Below, piece after piece: positions 53,736 through 64,000 of a DNA stretch of 64,000 nucleotides. The number at the start of each line of letters is the position of its first letter. Position 1 is the first letter of the stretch. This DNA comes from Eurosta solidaginis (taxonomy: Eukaryota > Arthropoda > Insecta > Diptera > Tephritidae), in the NCBI RefSeq assembly GCF_040869045.1, contig NC_090319.1:47960779-48024778 (forward strand), given 5' to 3'. A model generated the notes under the pieces. That model saw only the letters and a program-made list of their open reading frames with translations, was not told the DNA's origin and searched no databases. Position numbers and translations under genes: made by a program.

Positions 53736-55087
53736 CCTTACAGTATAAAAGTAAATTATGTCAACATTTAACTCCAGTAAGGATATGGTGCAACAAAATA
53801 CAAAAATAAAAGAAAATTTAAAAATGGGCGTGGCTCCGTCTTTTTAATTTAATTCTGTGAAAAAGGGCGAAATCGTTTGAAGCCACGCCCAGTTTTTATA
53901 CACAGTTGACCGTCTGTCCTTCCGCTCGGCCATAAACACGATAAATTGAGCAAAAATCAATAAATCTTTACTAAACTCAGTCCACGTACTTATCTGAACT
54001 CACTTTATATTGGTACAAAAAAATGGCCGAAATCCGACTATGACCACGCCCACTTTTTCGATATCGAAAACTACGAAGAATGAAAAAATTACAAAATGCT
54101 ATACCAAATACGAAAAAAGGGATGAAACATTGTAATGGGATTACTTTATTGACGCAAAATTTAAATTTAGAAAAAAACTTTGTAAAATGGGTGTGACACC
54201 TACCATATTAAGTAGAAGAAAATGAAAAAGTTCTGCAGGGCGAAATCAAAAGGCCTTGGATTCTTGGCAGGAATACTGTCCGTGGTATGACATATATAAC
54301 TAAATTAGCGGTACCCGACAGAAGATTGTCTGGGTCACCCTGGTCGACATTTTGGTCGATATCTTGAAAACGCCTACACATATACGAGTAAGAGCCACTA
54401 CCTTTTAAAAACCTCTTTAATACCTTTATTTTGATACCCATATCGTACAAATACATTATAGAGTCACCCCTGGTCCACCTTTATGGCGATATCTCGAAAA
54501 CGCGTCCACCTATAGAACTAAGGCCCACTCCGTTTTAAAATACTCATTATCGCCTTTCGTTTGATACCCATATCGTACAAATACATTATAGAGTCACCCC
54601 TGGTCCACCTTTATGGAATGTCTCGAAAAGGCGTCACCAATAGAACTAAGGCCCACTCCCTTTTAAAATACCCATTAACACCTTTCATTTGATATCCATA
54701 TCGTAGAAACAAATTCTAGTGTCACCCCTGGTCCACCTTTATGGCGATATCTCGAAAAGGAATCCACCTATAGAACTAAGGTCCCCTTTAAAATACTCAT
54801 TACCACCTTTCATTTGATACCCATATCGTACAAACAAATTCTAGAGTCAGCCTTGGTTCACCTTTATGGCGATATCCTTAAATGGCGTCCACCTATAGAA
54901 CTCTGTCCCACTCCCTCTTAAAATATTCTTTAATGCTTTCCTTTTGATACACATGTCATACAAAGACATTCCAGGGTTACCCTAGGTTCATTTTCCTACA
55001 TGGTGATTTTCCCTTATTTTGTCTCCATAGCTCTCAACTGAGTATGTAATGTCCGGTTACACCCGAACTTAGTCTTCCTTACTTGTT
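53736..55087 (+). mobile_element. HINE/DINE-1-like element, 5'-truncated copy
   Basis: Starts within the body at TACAGTATAAAAGTAAATTA, lacks the 5' end and the CCGTCCGTCC run, and keeps ATGGGCGTGGCTCC, CGATATCGAAAACTACG, about five minisatellite units (54310-54930) and an intact 3' end (CTCTCAACTGAGTATGTAAT, hairpin in CGGTTACACCCGAAC, TTCCTTACTTGTT). Confidence 0.85.
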
Positions 55088-55440
55088 TTTATCTATTTTT
55101 TTTTAACTCATGACGATAATGTATTGTTAACTATCCGGAAGTCAAACAAATTTTTATAATTGTTACAATATATAAATAACTAAAAGCCTTTAATGAAAAG
55201 CCTTTAATTAAAAATTAACAATAAATTAAGCGTGTTAAAAAAAAGTATGCTTCATGCATAAGTAAATTGCATTTACTACATAGAAATTGTTCTGTTAAAT
55301 ACTAACAATTAAAATATATATTTTTTTTAAGGAGCAATAATTGGGGTAATGTTTTTAAACAAAGCGTGTTTTAAGCATTTCGTACTTTGTTTTTAGCATC
55401 AACCGTAGATAGAGCAGCGGTTTTTTATCTTTTTACACGG
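55088..55440. other. A+T-rich stretch, nothing identified
   Basis: No gene or repeat boundary seen. Confidence 0.4.
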
Positions 55441-55735
55441 GAATTGGACGATTATTTAATAATTTGGGAAACATTTTAAACAACGCGACATCAGGACGGA
55501 CAAGGCGACAGCAGTTTCGATTGTACCTTGCAAATCTCTTCAAATCCTTTTCTCCGGGAAGTGGGATTTTAACCGTACTCCTACGATGGTTGAAATGTTA
55601 CAAACGCATTCAGCCACGTCATGCCTTAGTTGTTTTAAACTTTATCCCAATTGCCTTCCTTGCATATCTTATTCTTTTTGCACAGTTCATACTTTGTATG
55701 TAATCATGTGTTATTATTGTTTATTCCTACAGAAA
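55441..55735 (-). repeat. SINE-like dispersed unit, second copy
   Basis: Matches 19237-19500: TAATAATTTGGGAAACATTT, GCGACATCAGGACGGACAAG, ACCTTGCAAATCTCTTCAAA, CTCCTACGATGGTTGAAATG and CATACTTTGTATGTAATCAT. The B-box-like word is degraded here (GGATTTTAACCG on the plus strand). The frame 55464-55703 only crosses this unit. Confidence 0.6.
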
Positions 55736-55761
55736 AAAAGAATTGTATGACCTTCATGGGA

Positions 55762-55861
55762 TATCACCATTATTCAGCAGCGAATTAAAACACAGCGACT
55801 GCGATGGCGGGGTCATATCATGGGAATGAAAGGTAATGTTCTGGCCAAGAAATTATTTCCG
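55762..55861 (+). pseudogene. RTE-like LINE scrap (WLGHV region)
   Basis: Reads ITIIQQRIKTQRLRWRGHIM then GMKG and LAKKLF, collinear with 26430-26520 of the RTE-like LINE. It ends abruptly where a different LINE begins at about 55862. Confidence 0.7.
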
Positions 55862-57105
55862 TTGGTACTCACCTATAAAAACTACCCTGATAGCAGCATT
55901 GCATGCCATTCTACGTATTCCATCTGCTGGCCTAATGGTCAAAAACATGGCTTTAGCAACTGTAGCAAGGCTTAAGGCCTCGGGGCAGCTTGCGTGCAGG
56001 TCGTATGGCTATAGCAGTAGTTATAGTGCCATCTCATATTGGGAAAACTGAATATATGGTGCCGTGCCTGAGCTTCGAAAGAGATCTTGGGCCACAATTG
56101 ATCCAGATGGTAGGTGCTGGGATGCAGAAATCGCAGAACAACTATACACGTGAATACGATGGTACCAAATTAATGGAAGGGGTTGGGTCTGCTGTTTACT
56201 ATGTCGACCCAGAAATAAGTCGATACTTTAGGCTGCCAGATTACTACAGCGTTTTCAAGGTGGAAATTATAGACGTGTAGAAAGTAGCAAAAATTCTGGA
56301 GAAAGCGTACTTAAGCTGCAATCGCGTCATTATATATATTGATAGTCAGGCAGCAATTACCACGCCAATCTCACACAGTACTTCATCAGGAAGTGTTCTG
56401 GAAGTCAAAGAACCTTTCGAAAAACTTCGCTCCAGCCGGACCGGTCATCTATACTGGGTTCCTGATCATAATGAGATAGGAGTAACGAAAAGGCCGGTGA
56501 GTGGGGAAAGAAGGGTGCAATACTTTCTGAATCGACACGTTCTAATCCGTTTGGGATAAATGAAAGGAGAAAAGAGTTGCATATAATCCATTAAGCAAGA
56601 AAGGTGTGAACAAAAGCGCGGGGCTGCAAAACTTCTCAGATTATGGAGTAAATCCCACCATATTAGACTCACAAAGTAGCTCATATCTCTGAAGAGGGAA
56701 GACTTAAGGCTCACGATGGGCTAACTAACTAGACATTGCCCTTTGGCGTCACATGCTTATCAATTAGGCCTCGTCAGTAAAAGCAGATGTAGGAAATTCG
56801 AGCTGCAAGAAAAACGGTTGAGCACGTTTGGTGATCGTGTCCTGCGCTCGCCACGTCAAGGCTCGGGCTGTTAAGGACGGCAGAGTTGCCAGATCTGAAA
56901 GCAGCAATCAAGCTGCAAGAAGTAAAACTTCCAGTATTTACCAAGAGGACGAAGTTATTTTATAACATAAGTCCTAGCACCTGATTGTGTTTCTTCTGTT
57001 TGGTCGTCAAACAAATTTGGGAAACACAGTGAACACATTCAGACTTTTTGAAGTTTTTTTTGAGCGGCCAGTTCAACCTAACCTAACCTTACCTAACTCA
57101 CGCAT
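55862..57105 (+). pseudogene. LOA/Jockey-group LINE fragment: connector, RNase H and 3' end
   Basis: After the connector (AALHAILRIPSAGLMVKNMA near 55890, a segment preceding RNase H in such LINEs), the RNase H domain can be followed: YDGTKLMEGVGSAVYYV with the first Asp near 56157, PEISRYFRLPDYYSVFKVEI with the Glu near 56212-56268, then in another frame IDSQAAIT near 56340 with the next Asp, and VPDHNEIG near 56460. A cysteine-rich C-terminus is suggested near 56770-56850. The 3' untranslated part ends CCAGTTCAACCTAACCTAACC near 57071-57091, the same tail as the minus-strand LINE at 5100. Several stops and frameshifts inactivate it. Confidence 0.75.
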
Positions 57106-57948
57106 GGAAGAGAGAAAGAGGATGACTCCACTCCGCTTGAAGGAGAAGGTTGCATTGACTTATATTCCCACGGTGCTAGTAATTTTCGCCTGTTAGACCA
57201 GCGCTGAAGCGACGGCCGTGACAAGTTGGACGGCCAAACTCGTTTATTCAGTTGAGCGAAAATTAATTTAGCAAGATTTGTAAGCGGATAAGTTTGCACG
57301 TAATTTAACAATTTTTTTTAGTTGAGATGGAGATAGTCAAGACATCATAAGCTATTTATAGGAAATAGTTTTTGTTTTGATTTCCGAGTTTTTCCTCTGT
57401 AAGTGCCTGCATCAGCCTCTTCGTTTGATTTGTGGTTATAGCTTTATTCTTTTTTTAACTTTTATTTATAATTTCCTTTTACTTTCCCATTTTCTAAGTT
57501 TGCCCTTTTCTCGTTATATTCCTTTGCAAATTTCTTATATCTTTTCCTCCAAACTACTTTTTTCTACTACACCTTTCCTTCCCTTTTCCCTTTTTATTCT
57601 TCTACTTTCACTTCACCTTTCCCAATATTAACTTCTCCATTTCCGGTCTCTTGTTCTGTTCGATAGCTTTGCTTTTTCTTTCTTTTATGAAACGAGGTAG
57701 TTGAGGTTTCAAGGCCAAATTTTGACCATTCCCTTTAGATGCTTATTTTTAACCACCTAACCATCTTGCTTAGAGAACTAGGAATCTGCTCCGATAGAAA
57801 TTTAAATTGACTGCCAAGACCCTCTTATAGCAGGCAGTATGGAACAAAACTTTGGTGCATAAAAACCATTAACTTGAACTCCCTTCCAAAATACCAGTGA
57901 AAATATAAAGAACATGCGACCAAAAAATTGTCTTCAGAAATAGATCTA
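57106..57948. other. Unassigned stretch
   Basis: CT-rich around 57440-57650 (frame 57377-57631 is Phe/Leu/Ser-rich because of it). No gene or element boundary seen. Confidence 0.4.
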
Positions 57949-59901
57949 ACAAGTAAGGAAGGCTAAGTTCGGGTGTAACCGAACATTACATACTCAGTTG
58001 AGAGCTATGGAGACAAAATAAGGAAAATCACCATGTAGGAAAATGCACCTAGGGTAACCCTGGAATGTGGTTGTATGACATGTGTATCAAATGGAAGGTA
58101 TTAAAGAGTATTTTAAGAGAGAGTAGGCCATAGTTCTATGGATGGACGCCATTTAGGGATATCGCCATAAAGGTGGACCAGGGCTGACTATAGAATTTGT
58201 TTGTACGATATGGGTATCAAATGAAAGGCAGTAATGAGTATTTTAAAAGGGAGTAATCGTTAGTTCTATAGGTGGACACCTTTTCGAGATATCGCCATAA
58301 AGGTGGACCAAGGGTGACTCTAGAATGTTTGTACGATATGGGTATCAAACGAAAGGTGCTACTGAGCATTTTAAGAGGGAGTGGGCATTAGGTCTATAGG
58401 TGGACGCCTTTTCGAGATATCGCCATTAGGGTGGGCCAGGGGTGACTCTAGAATTTGTTTATACGATATGGATATCAAATGAAAGGTATTAATGAGGGTT
58501 TTAAAAGCGAGTGGCCCTTAGATGTATATGTGAAGGCGTTCTCGCGATATCGACCAAAATGTGGACCAGGTGGTCCAGAAAATCATCTGTCGGGTACTGC
58601 TAATTTATTTATATATGCAATACCACTAACAGTATTCCTGCCAAGATTCCAAGGGCTGTTGATTTCGCCTTGTAGAACTTTTTCATTTTCTTCTACTTAA
58701 TATGGTAGGTGTCATACCCATTTTACAAAGTTTTTTCCAAAGTTATATTTTGCGTCAATTAACCAATCCTGTTACCATGTTTCATCCCTTTTTCCGTATT
58801 TGGTATAGAATTATGGCATTTTTTTCATTTTTCGTAATTTTCGATATCGATAAAGTGGGCGTGGTTATGGTCGGATTTCGGCCATTTTTTATACCAAGAT
58901 AAAGTGAGTTCAGATAAGTACGTGAGCTAAGTTTAGTAAAGATATATCGGTTTTTGCTCAAGTTATTGTGTTAACGGCCGAGCGGAAGGACAGACGGTGG
59001 ACTGTGTATAAAAACTGGGCGTGGCTTCCACCGATTTCGCACATTTTCACAGAGAACAGTTACCGTCATAGAATCTATGCCCTGCCAAATTTTAGAAGGA
59101 TTGGTAAATTTTTGTTCGACTTATGGCATTAAAAGTATTCTAGACAAACTAAATGAAAATGGGCGGAGCCACGTCCATTTTGAAATTTTCTTTTATTTTT
59201 GTATTTTGTTGCACCATATCATTACTGGAGTTGAATTTTGACTTAATTTACTTATATACAGTAAAGATATTAAATTTTTTGTTAAAATTTGAATTTAAAA
59301 AAAATTTTTTTTAAAAAGTGTGCGTGTTCTTCATCCAATTTTGCTAATTTTTATTTAGCACATATACAGTAATTGTAGTAACGTTCCTGCCAAATTTCAT
59401 CATGATATCTTCTACGAACGCCAAATTACAGCTTGCAAAACTTTTAAATTACCTTCTTGTAAAAGTGGGCGGTGCCACGACCATTGTCCAAAATCTTACT
59501 AATTTTCTATTCTGCGTCATAACGTCAACCCATCTACCAAAGTTTCATCGCTCTAACCGCCTTTGGCAATGAATTATCGCATTTTTTGGGTTTTTCGAAA
59601 TTTTCAATATCGGAAAAGTGGGCGTGGTTATAGTCTGATATCGTTCATTTTAAATAGCGATCTGAGATGAGTGCCCAGGAATCTACATACCAAATTTCAT
59701 CAAGATACCTCAAAATTTACCCAAGTTATCGTGTTAACGGGCAGACGGACGGACGGCCATGGCTCAATCAAATTTTTTTTCGATACTGATGATTTTGATA
59801 TATGGAAGTCTATATCTATCTCGATTCCTTTATACCTGTACAACCAACCGTTATCTAATCAAAGTTAATATACTCTGTGAGCTCTGCTCAACTGAGTATA
59901 A
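57949..59901 (-). mobile_element. HINE/DINE-1-like element, full-length copy H
   Basis: Complete ends (ACAAGTAAGGAAGGCTAAG, hairpin TTCGGGTGTAACCGAA; GCTCTGCTCAACTGAGTATAA) and about four minisatellite units (58100-58590). The body has all standard blocks, including the A/T tract near 59295 and a GGACGGACGG run near 59745. Confidence 0.87.
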
Positions 59902-60302
59902 AAACCTGTAGACGGGCAAACTATTCAAGAAGCTTAGAGATTCAATTGAATGCCATGATCTTCCAACAATAAATAATCAAAATCGTGAAAAACCACCAAC
60001 AAAATTGTCGAAGCCACTTCTTAATTGTTTTTCCTGCCATTTCCAACTACAATTTCATAGAGTGTTTATCACTTAACCAGCATTCAAGTGTTTTTACTTA
60101 GTAATTTCTCCATCCAAAGTCTCCTTCATTTCCTTGATGAACAATTTCAATTAGCAGCATTTGGCTTAACTTCATTTATGACCAGTTTAAGTTTTGCAAC
60201 TGGACGTCCAAACTTAATTCGAATATCGACAAGGACATATGCAACCAAAACGTAACAAGAAAACAAATTCTAATCATCTTTGTACACCGCAAATAGATAT
60301 GT
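59902..60302. other. Spacer between HINE copy H and the hAT-like transposon
   Basis: A+T-rich, no gene or repeat recognised. Confidence 0.4.
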
Positions 60303-60310
60303 ATGTATAT
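60303..60310. repeat. Target site duplication ATGTATAT, left
   Basis: Matches ATGTTTAT at 63261-63268 at 7 of 8 positions. Confidence 0.65.
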
Positions 60311-60566
60311 TAGGGTGTCCTTTATATGAACGAAATACTTCGTTTTGCAATTATCAAAACGCATACCCTCTAATTCTGTTTAGTATACAAACCTATGCTT
60401 AAATAACATATTTTAACTTGCCACGTAAGTTTTAACCCGTACCGACTGGGTATCAAAAATGATAGTTTTTGTCTTCATTTAGTAGCTGGGTTAACGAAAA
60501 TGGTTATTGCTTTGTTTAAAGATGCTATTAGAAATTTGTGTTAAACATTGTTTAATTTAAGTATTA

Positions 60567-62565
60567 TTAATAGAACTGCTTAGGACACTTTCTTTTTAAA
60601 GTTTGTTTTGTACAATCTGGATAAATATTTCTATGTTCTTGCACACAGCGTAAAAGGAGCTGCTTTTGTTCTGCTTCTGCGGTTATCAAACCATGAAAGT
60701 CTTGCATAAGTTCAACAGCTCTTTCAGCTGTGTCAATAACGGCTTTTAAGCTCAAAATCTTCCTTTTTGCTTCCACATAGGCTACATTTTCTTCCCACGA
60801 AGATATATTTTCCTGAAGGAAACTGTAGTCAACTATTAACCTCGAAAATATATTTTTGCTTCTAATAGTAATGAAATCGCACAAAGATTTTTCTAATACA
60901 AGAGCAAAAGTTTAGCATTTAGTAAATAGTGAGCACAGCTTAAAAAACATATTAATTAGTATTTACCATTTAAAGATATAGACGTTTCATTGATCGATGG
61001 AACGTATCTCTTTCCGGAATCACCAAAGCTTTCTCTTTTTAAGTTAACTACAATGTTGTTCTGGGTTTGTTCATCAACGTCGTCGTCAAAAATTGATAGC
61101 AGTGTTATTTCTTCTGGTAAATACCACAGCTGTTGACTGAATTTTCCTAAAGCTGCTTTGGAAATCAACTTGTCGACGCTTTCGTAATACTTCAGGGTCT
61201 TTAAAAAGAGTAAGTCTTGATTCGGTGCTTTTACTGCTAAACTGCTTCTTAGCTAGGGCTTAACATAAACTGTCACAATGAATAAAGAAATATCTCTAAG
61301 CACTTGTTCGTCCCTGAAGTTCATTTTAAATTGAGACTGCAACAAACACATCTCTAAGGAGTAGATAGCTTTTACCATCCATCGTACTTGACGCAATACG
61401 CCTGGAGGTCTGATTTTAATTTTATTCTCCAAGTTTCCTCCCAAAAAAATAATAGCTAGTTCAATCAGTTCCCGATAATTATCTCGAAAAATTGACTTCT
61501 CCAGTTGGTTGTAATAGAACTCCACCAATTCATTGTCTCACAAAAATGTTGTTTTACGAAATTAGCGCAGGATTAAATAGCATTAGGATTAATATTCTTC
61601 CAGTTATCTTTGAACTTTTTAAATAGTGGAATCGCGGGACTGGTATTGTCCTCTTGGATTTTAGTTTTAAATACGCTTTCGAGCACTTGTTCGTAAACAT
61701 GATGACAACAAGCAAAGAGTAACAATTCTCTTTCTAATGCTTGCTCCAAAAGCACTCAAGCTCCATTCAAGCGACCTGTATTCGATGCTGTCATATTTAG
61801 TTGTTGATTGGGTATCACCACATTAAGACCTAGAGCTTCCACTACAGCTTGAACTACATAAACAGAATCTCGAATGCTTAGTTGATATCTGTTTAAAGTG
61901 GCAACTAATTTTGGCGTGACGAAATCTTTTCTTCCTCTTTTTGCTACTGCACTTAAAGAACGAATTGATTGAGAAGTGGAAGGAGTCGGTTCGTTCAGAC
62001 TTTCTTCAGAGCTTGCAAATTGGTCATATAATTCTGTGTCATATCCTTGTTAGCAGCAGCAGATGTCGAAAAGCCCTCTGAGGGCATCTGTTTTAATCTA
62101 TATTTCTCTTTTGCTAATTGTCTAAGTCTTGCATTTTCTTCAATTACAGCCAACTTTTTGCCTGGCCCTCTCTATTTTTGTAAGAATATTTTATCTTCTT
62201 CTATTTTAATTACGTTGAGAGCATCAGCCCAAATCTTGTTGAAATTCCCACTCGCGACGTTTATAAAAATCCGATATCTTCTTGCAATTTTTTTGCAGCT
62301 CTCGCCAGAATTGATAAAGATCCACAATTTTCTTAACACCATAAGGAAAAGCTTTGGTGTGTATTCTAGCCTTTCCCCAGAATATAATGCACTCCCGACC
62401 CACAAGTTTTGCACTTTCACTAATACCTAGCTTTATTTCGCGAATGTTGAAAAACAGAACCGCAAGAATTTGACGATTCGACGGTAATATGGCACCTGTT
62501 ATTTGGTGATTAATCTCACCCACCAGAAATATACTATATTTTTTGCTTCTTAGTTCCACTGACAT
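60567..62565 (-). pseudogene. Transposase-like gene with one intron, degenerate
   Basis: Reading leftward: the first frame (62565-62224) has GAILPSNRQILAVLFFNIRE and GRECIIFWGKARI; after a frameshift near 62230 comes IKIEEDKIFLQK and a stop. Next are TASNTGRLNGA, a TGA, then EQALERELLLFACCHHVYEQ (61780-61700), a frameshift near 61560, VRWMVKAIYSLEMCLLQSQF (near 61370), a TAG at 61253-61255 and LWYLPEEITLLSIFDD (near 61110). A 74-bp intron with GTAAAT...TTGTATTAG borders (60966-60893) joins this in phase to KSLCDF...VIDTAERAVELMQDF (60890-60700) and the C-terminus. I have seen proteins of this wording scattered in insect and cnidarian genomes but cannot name the family. The middle, before TASNTG, seems to be deleted. 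Confidence 0.65.
60893..60966 (-). other. Putative spliceosomal intron, about 74 bp
   Basis: On the minus strand the 5' site reads AATG|GTAAATACTAAT and the 3' site TTTTGCTCTTGTATTAG|AAAAATC. Removing it keeps the reading frame (phase 1) and links two conserved blocks of the transposase-like gene. Length suits short fly introns. Confidence 0.7.
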
Positions 62566-63260
62566 TTTCGAAATGAAAAACTATCCGCGTTATTTACTCT
62601 ACAACTCAAGACGAATACTGCGTGCACGTCTTATTTGAACGAAAAGTTATGTAGACATTTTTTTTGTAGTGTCGGTAAACGCCACCAAATCTGTTGGTCC
62701 AGTATATTCAAACCTTTTTATTTGAAAAAGCTAGCCCATTTACAAAGCTGCTCGACGTTACGTTGTTACGCTCATACAGAAGGTGGCGCTACTGCCGCCC
62801 AACACTTTCCCCGTGTTCCAATGGACAGTGATCCAGATCTGGATAAAAATTTAACTCGAAAATGCAATAACAATGTGATCCATATGGATCAATTTGTTGT
62901 TGCATTTGAATGTTACAATTTTACCGAGATCTGGATCACTGTACATTGGAACACTGGGCTTGGCATAATTGCACCAATAAGCTAATACCCTTCCCATCTA
63001 CACCACCGATATTACTCCTAAAATTATATTCTAAATAGAGTGTACTAACAAACCTAAATCGTAAAAAATTCTTTATAGAACACATCATTTCCAAGAAGTT
63101 AACAGTTGAATCTGAACCAACTTGTTATCAAAGTAATTCGGCCCGCTTTAGAGTTTTCGTAATGAGCTTATATTTTTTTATTGAGTATATTGGATTATGG
63201 AGAACCGATCTGAAAGGTATGCGTTACAAAAAAAGACTTCTAAAAATAAGGGACACCCTA

Positions 63261-63268
63261 ATGTTTAT
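63261..63268. repeat. Target site duplication ATGTTTAT, right
   Basis: Partner of 60303-60310. Confidence 0.65.
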
Positions 63269-64000
63269 ATGTATACAAGTCGTGACACGACGATAAGATA
63301 CGGATACTAAGCATGCTTTAGATCACACGTACTTAAGGTCCTTACGAATTTAGGAAGCGTAAATTGAAGATGGTGAGGTTGAGATAGTAAATATGAAAAC
63401 CAAAAGAGGAGATGATGAGAAGAAGTTTTGCAGCAACAGCTATAAACATTTGCAGACAAATTAATACATAGAATTGTTCTGTGTAATTCACAAGTAATGG
63501 TAATATACACTAACAACATTTCTCGTTAATGACGTTACATGTTCATTATCCTAGCAGGACAAATTCGTACAAATATTAAGCCTAAAATGACTTTCTGCGT
63601 CTAATTACGTCAAAGGTCAAGTGTTAATTATCAAAATGTGTGTATATAGGCAAGTATTGTAGAGTAACCAAATGAACATATTTAGTTTTATCTAAGTGTG
63701 CGTGTTTAAATTTATATACCCTATATATAGAAGTTAGTATATACCCGTTAGGAAATTCTAGTCCTTTAAACTCTAACAGATAATCAGTAAGTCATATATT
63801 GTAGCTTTTTCAAAGCTTGAGTCGTGACGCAATTAAAAGAATTTACTCATATTAAAACCCGTATTTATATAAAATTGACAAATGATATACATATGTTGAC
63901 ATTTGACAAAACACCTTTTATCAAAATAATACAAATTTTGAAAATTTCTACCGTATTGTAGCGAACCTTAAGAATTTTTGATTATTCCCTTATTTCTGTT
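63269..64000. other. A+T-rich stretch to the window end
   Basis: No gene, RNA or element boundary recognised. Confidence 0.4.

Larger units (their letters stand above)
60311..63260 (-). mobile_element. hAT-like DNA transposon, about 2.95 kb
   Basis: Inverted ends TAGGGTGTCCTTTAT (left) and ATAAGGGACACCCTA (right) differ at one position over 15 bp, and AACGCATACC occurs inverted at about 50 bp (left) and 45 bp (right) inside. With the 8-bp near-identical flanks and a TAGGG start this suits hAT, though other 8-bp superfamilies are possible. It encloses a broken gene on the minus strand. The segment 62640-63240 between gene start and right end is non-coding as far as I can see. Confidence 0.75.

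Noticed and set aside
57377..57631. 84-codon Phe/Leu-rich frame as a membrane protein
   Set aside because: Composition follows from a CT-rich tract; no start context or conservation evidence.
60176..60364. Minus-strand 62-codon frame at the left end of the hAT-like element
   Set aside because: It spans the inverted terminal sequence and the flanking duplication, so it crosses an element boundary and cannot be a real gene.

Overview
The window looks like intergenic or heterochromatic DNA from a higher dipteran, probably a tephritid fruit fly. The fly assignment is inference: it rests on the mix of transposon families, the strong A+T bias and the absence of bacterial-style gene packing. No intact host protein-coding gene can be supported. 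Almost every recognisable open frame belongs to a decayed transposable element, and many other long frames are passages through tandem repeats.

The dominant component is one family of non-autonomous elements covering about 22.8 kb (roughly 36% of the window). It resembles DINE-1/Helentron-associated elements (HINEs). Read in the proposed 5'->3' sense, each copy begins with TTATACTCAGTTGAG, carries a conserved body rich in ATATCGAAAAAGTGGGCGTGG-type blocks, then a minisatellite of about 129-bp units, then the inverted copy CTCAACTGAGTAT, a hairpin (TTCGG/CCGAA) and the end CCTTCCTTACTTGTT. Copies lie at 1843-2283 (deleted), 8551-8850 (fragment), 8862-11164, 11168-13262, 14658-15427 (related subfamily), 32010-34218, 34232-37910, 37911-42006, 47679-51249 (with another copy nested at 48289-50119), 53736-55087 and 57949-59901. 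Strand symbols for these follow that proposed sense.

Other elements, left to right: a 601-bp hAT-type MITE with 8-bp target duplications (4285-4885); a minus-strand LINE with ORF1, endonuclease and reverse transcriptase remnants (5100-8060); a Tc1-like DD34E transposon (13261-14655); a tRNA-derived SINE family (16083, 46702, 51372 and a copy split by a LINE at 25139/26711); fragments of a LINE with RNase H (16450-17715, 27770-28560, 55862-57105); a 2-kb foldback element with exact 8-bp duplications (18073-20110); RTE-like LINE pieces (20740-21371, 25310-26710, 45120-45280, 55762-55861); a scrambled gypsy-type retroelement (21545-23210); a 160-bp-arm hairpin (29891-30289); a Penelope-like GIY-YIG endonuclease relic (45769-46615); a 711-bp hAT MITE (52769-53479); and a 2.95-kb hAT-like transposon whose intron-bearing transposase-like gene is decayed (60311-63260).

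The genes do not form a pathway. What the window records is layered transposition: elements nested in elements (LINE in SINE, HINE in HINE, SINE-like unit in foldback), head-to-tail HINE arrays, and expansion of the HINE minisatellite into satellite-like blocks with higher-order repeats. Two CGATA-rich tracts (2380-2820 and 42960-43330) and a 950-bp AAAAT-type simple-sequence tract complete the picture. Remaining stretches are A+T-rich and hold nothing I can name.
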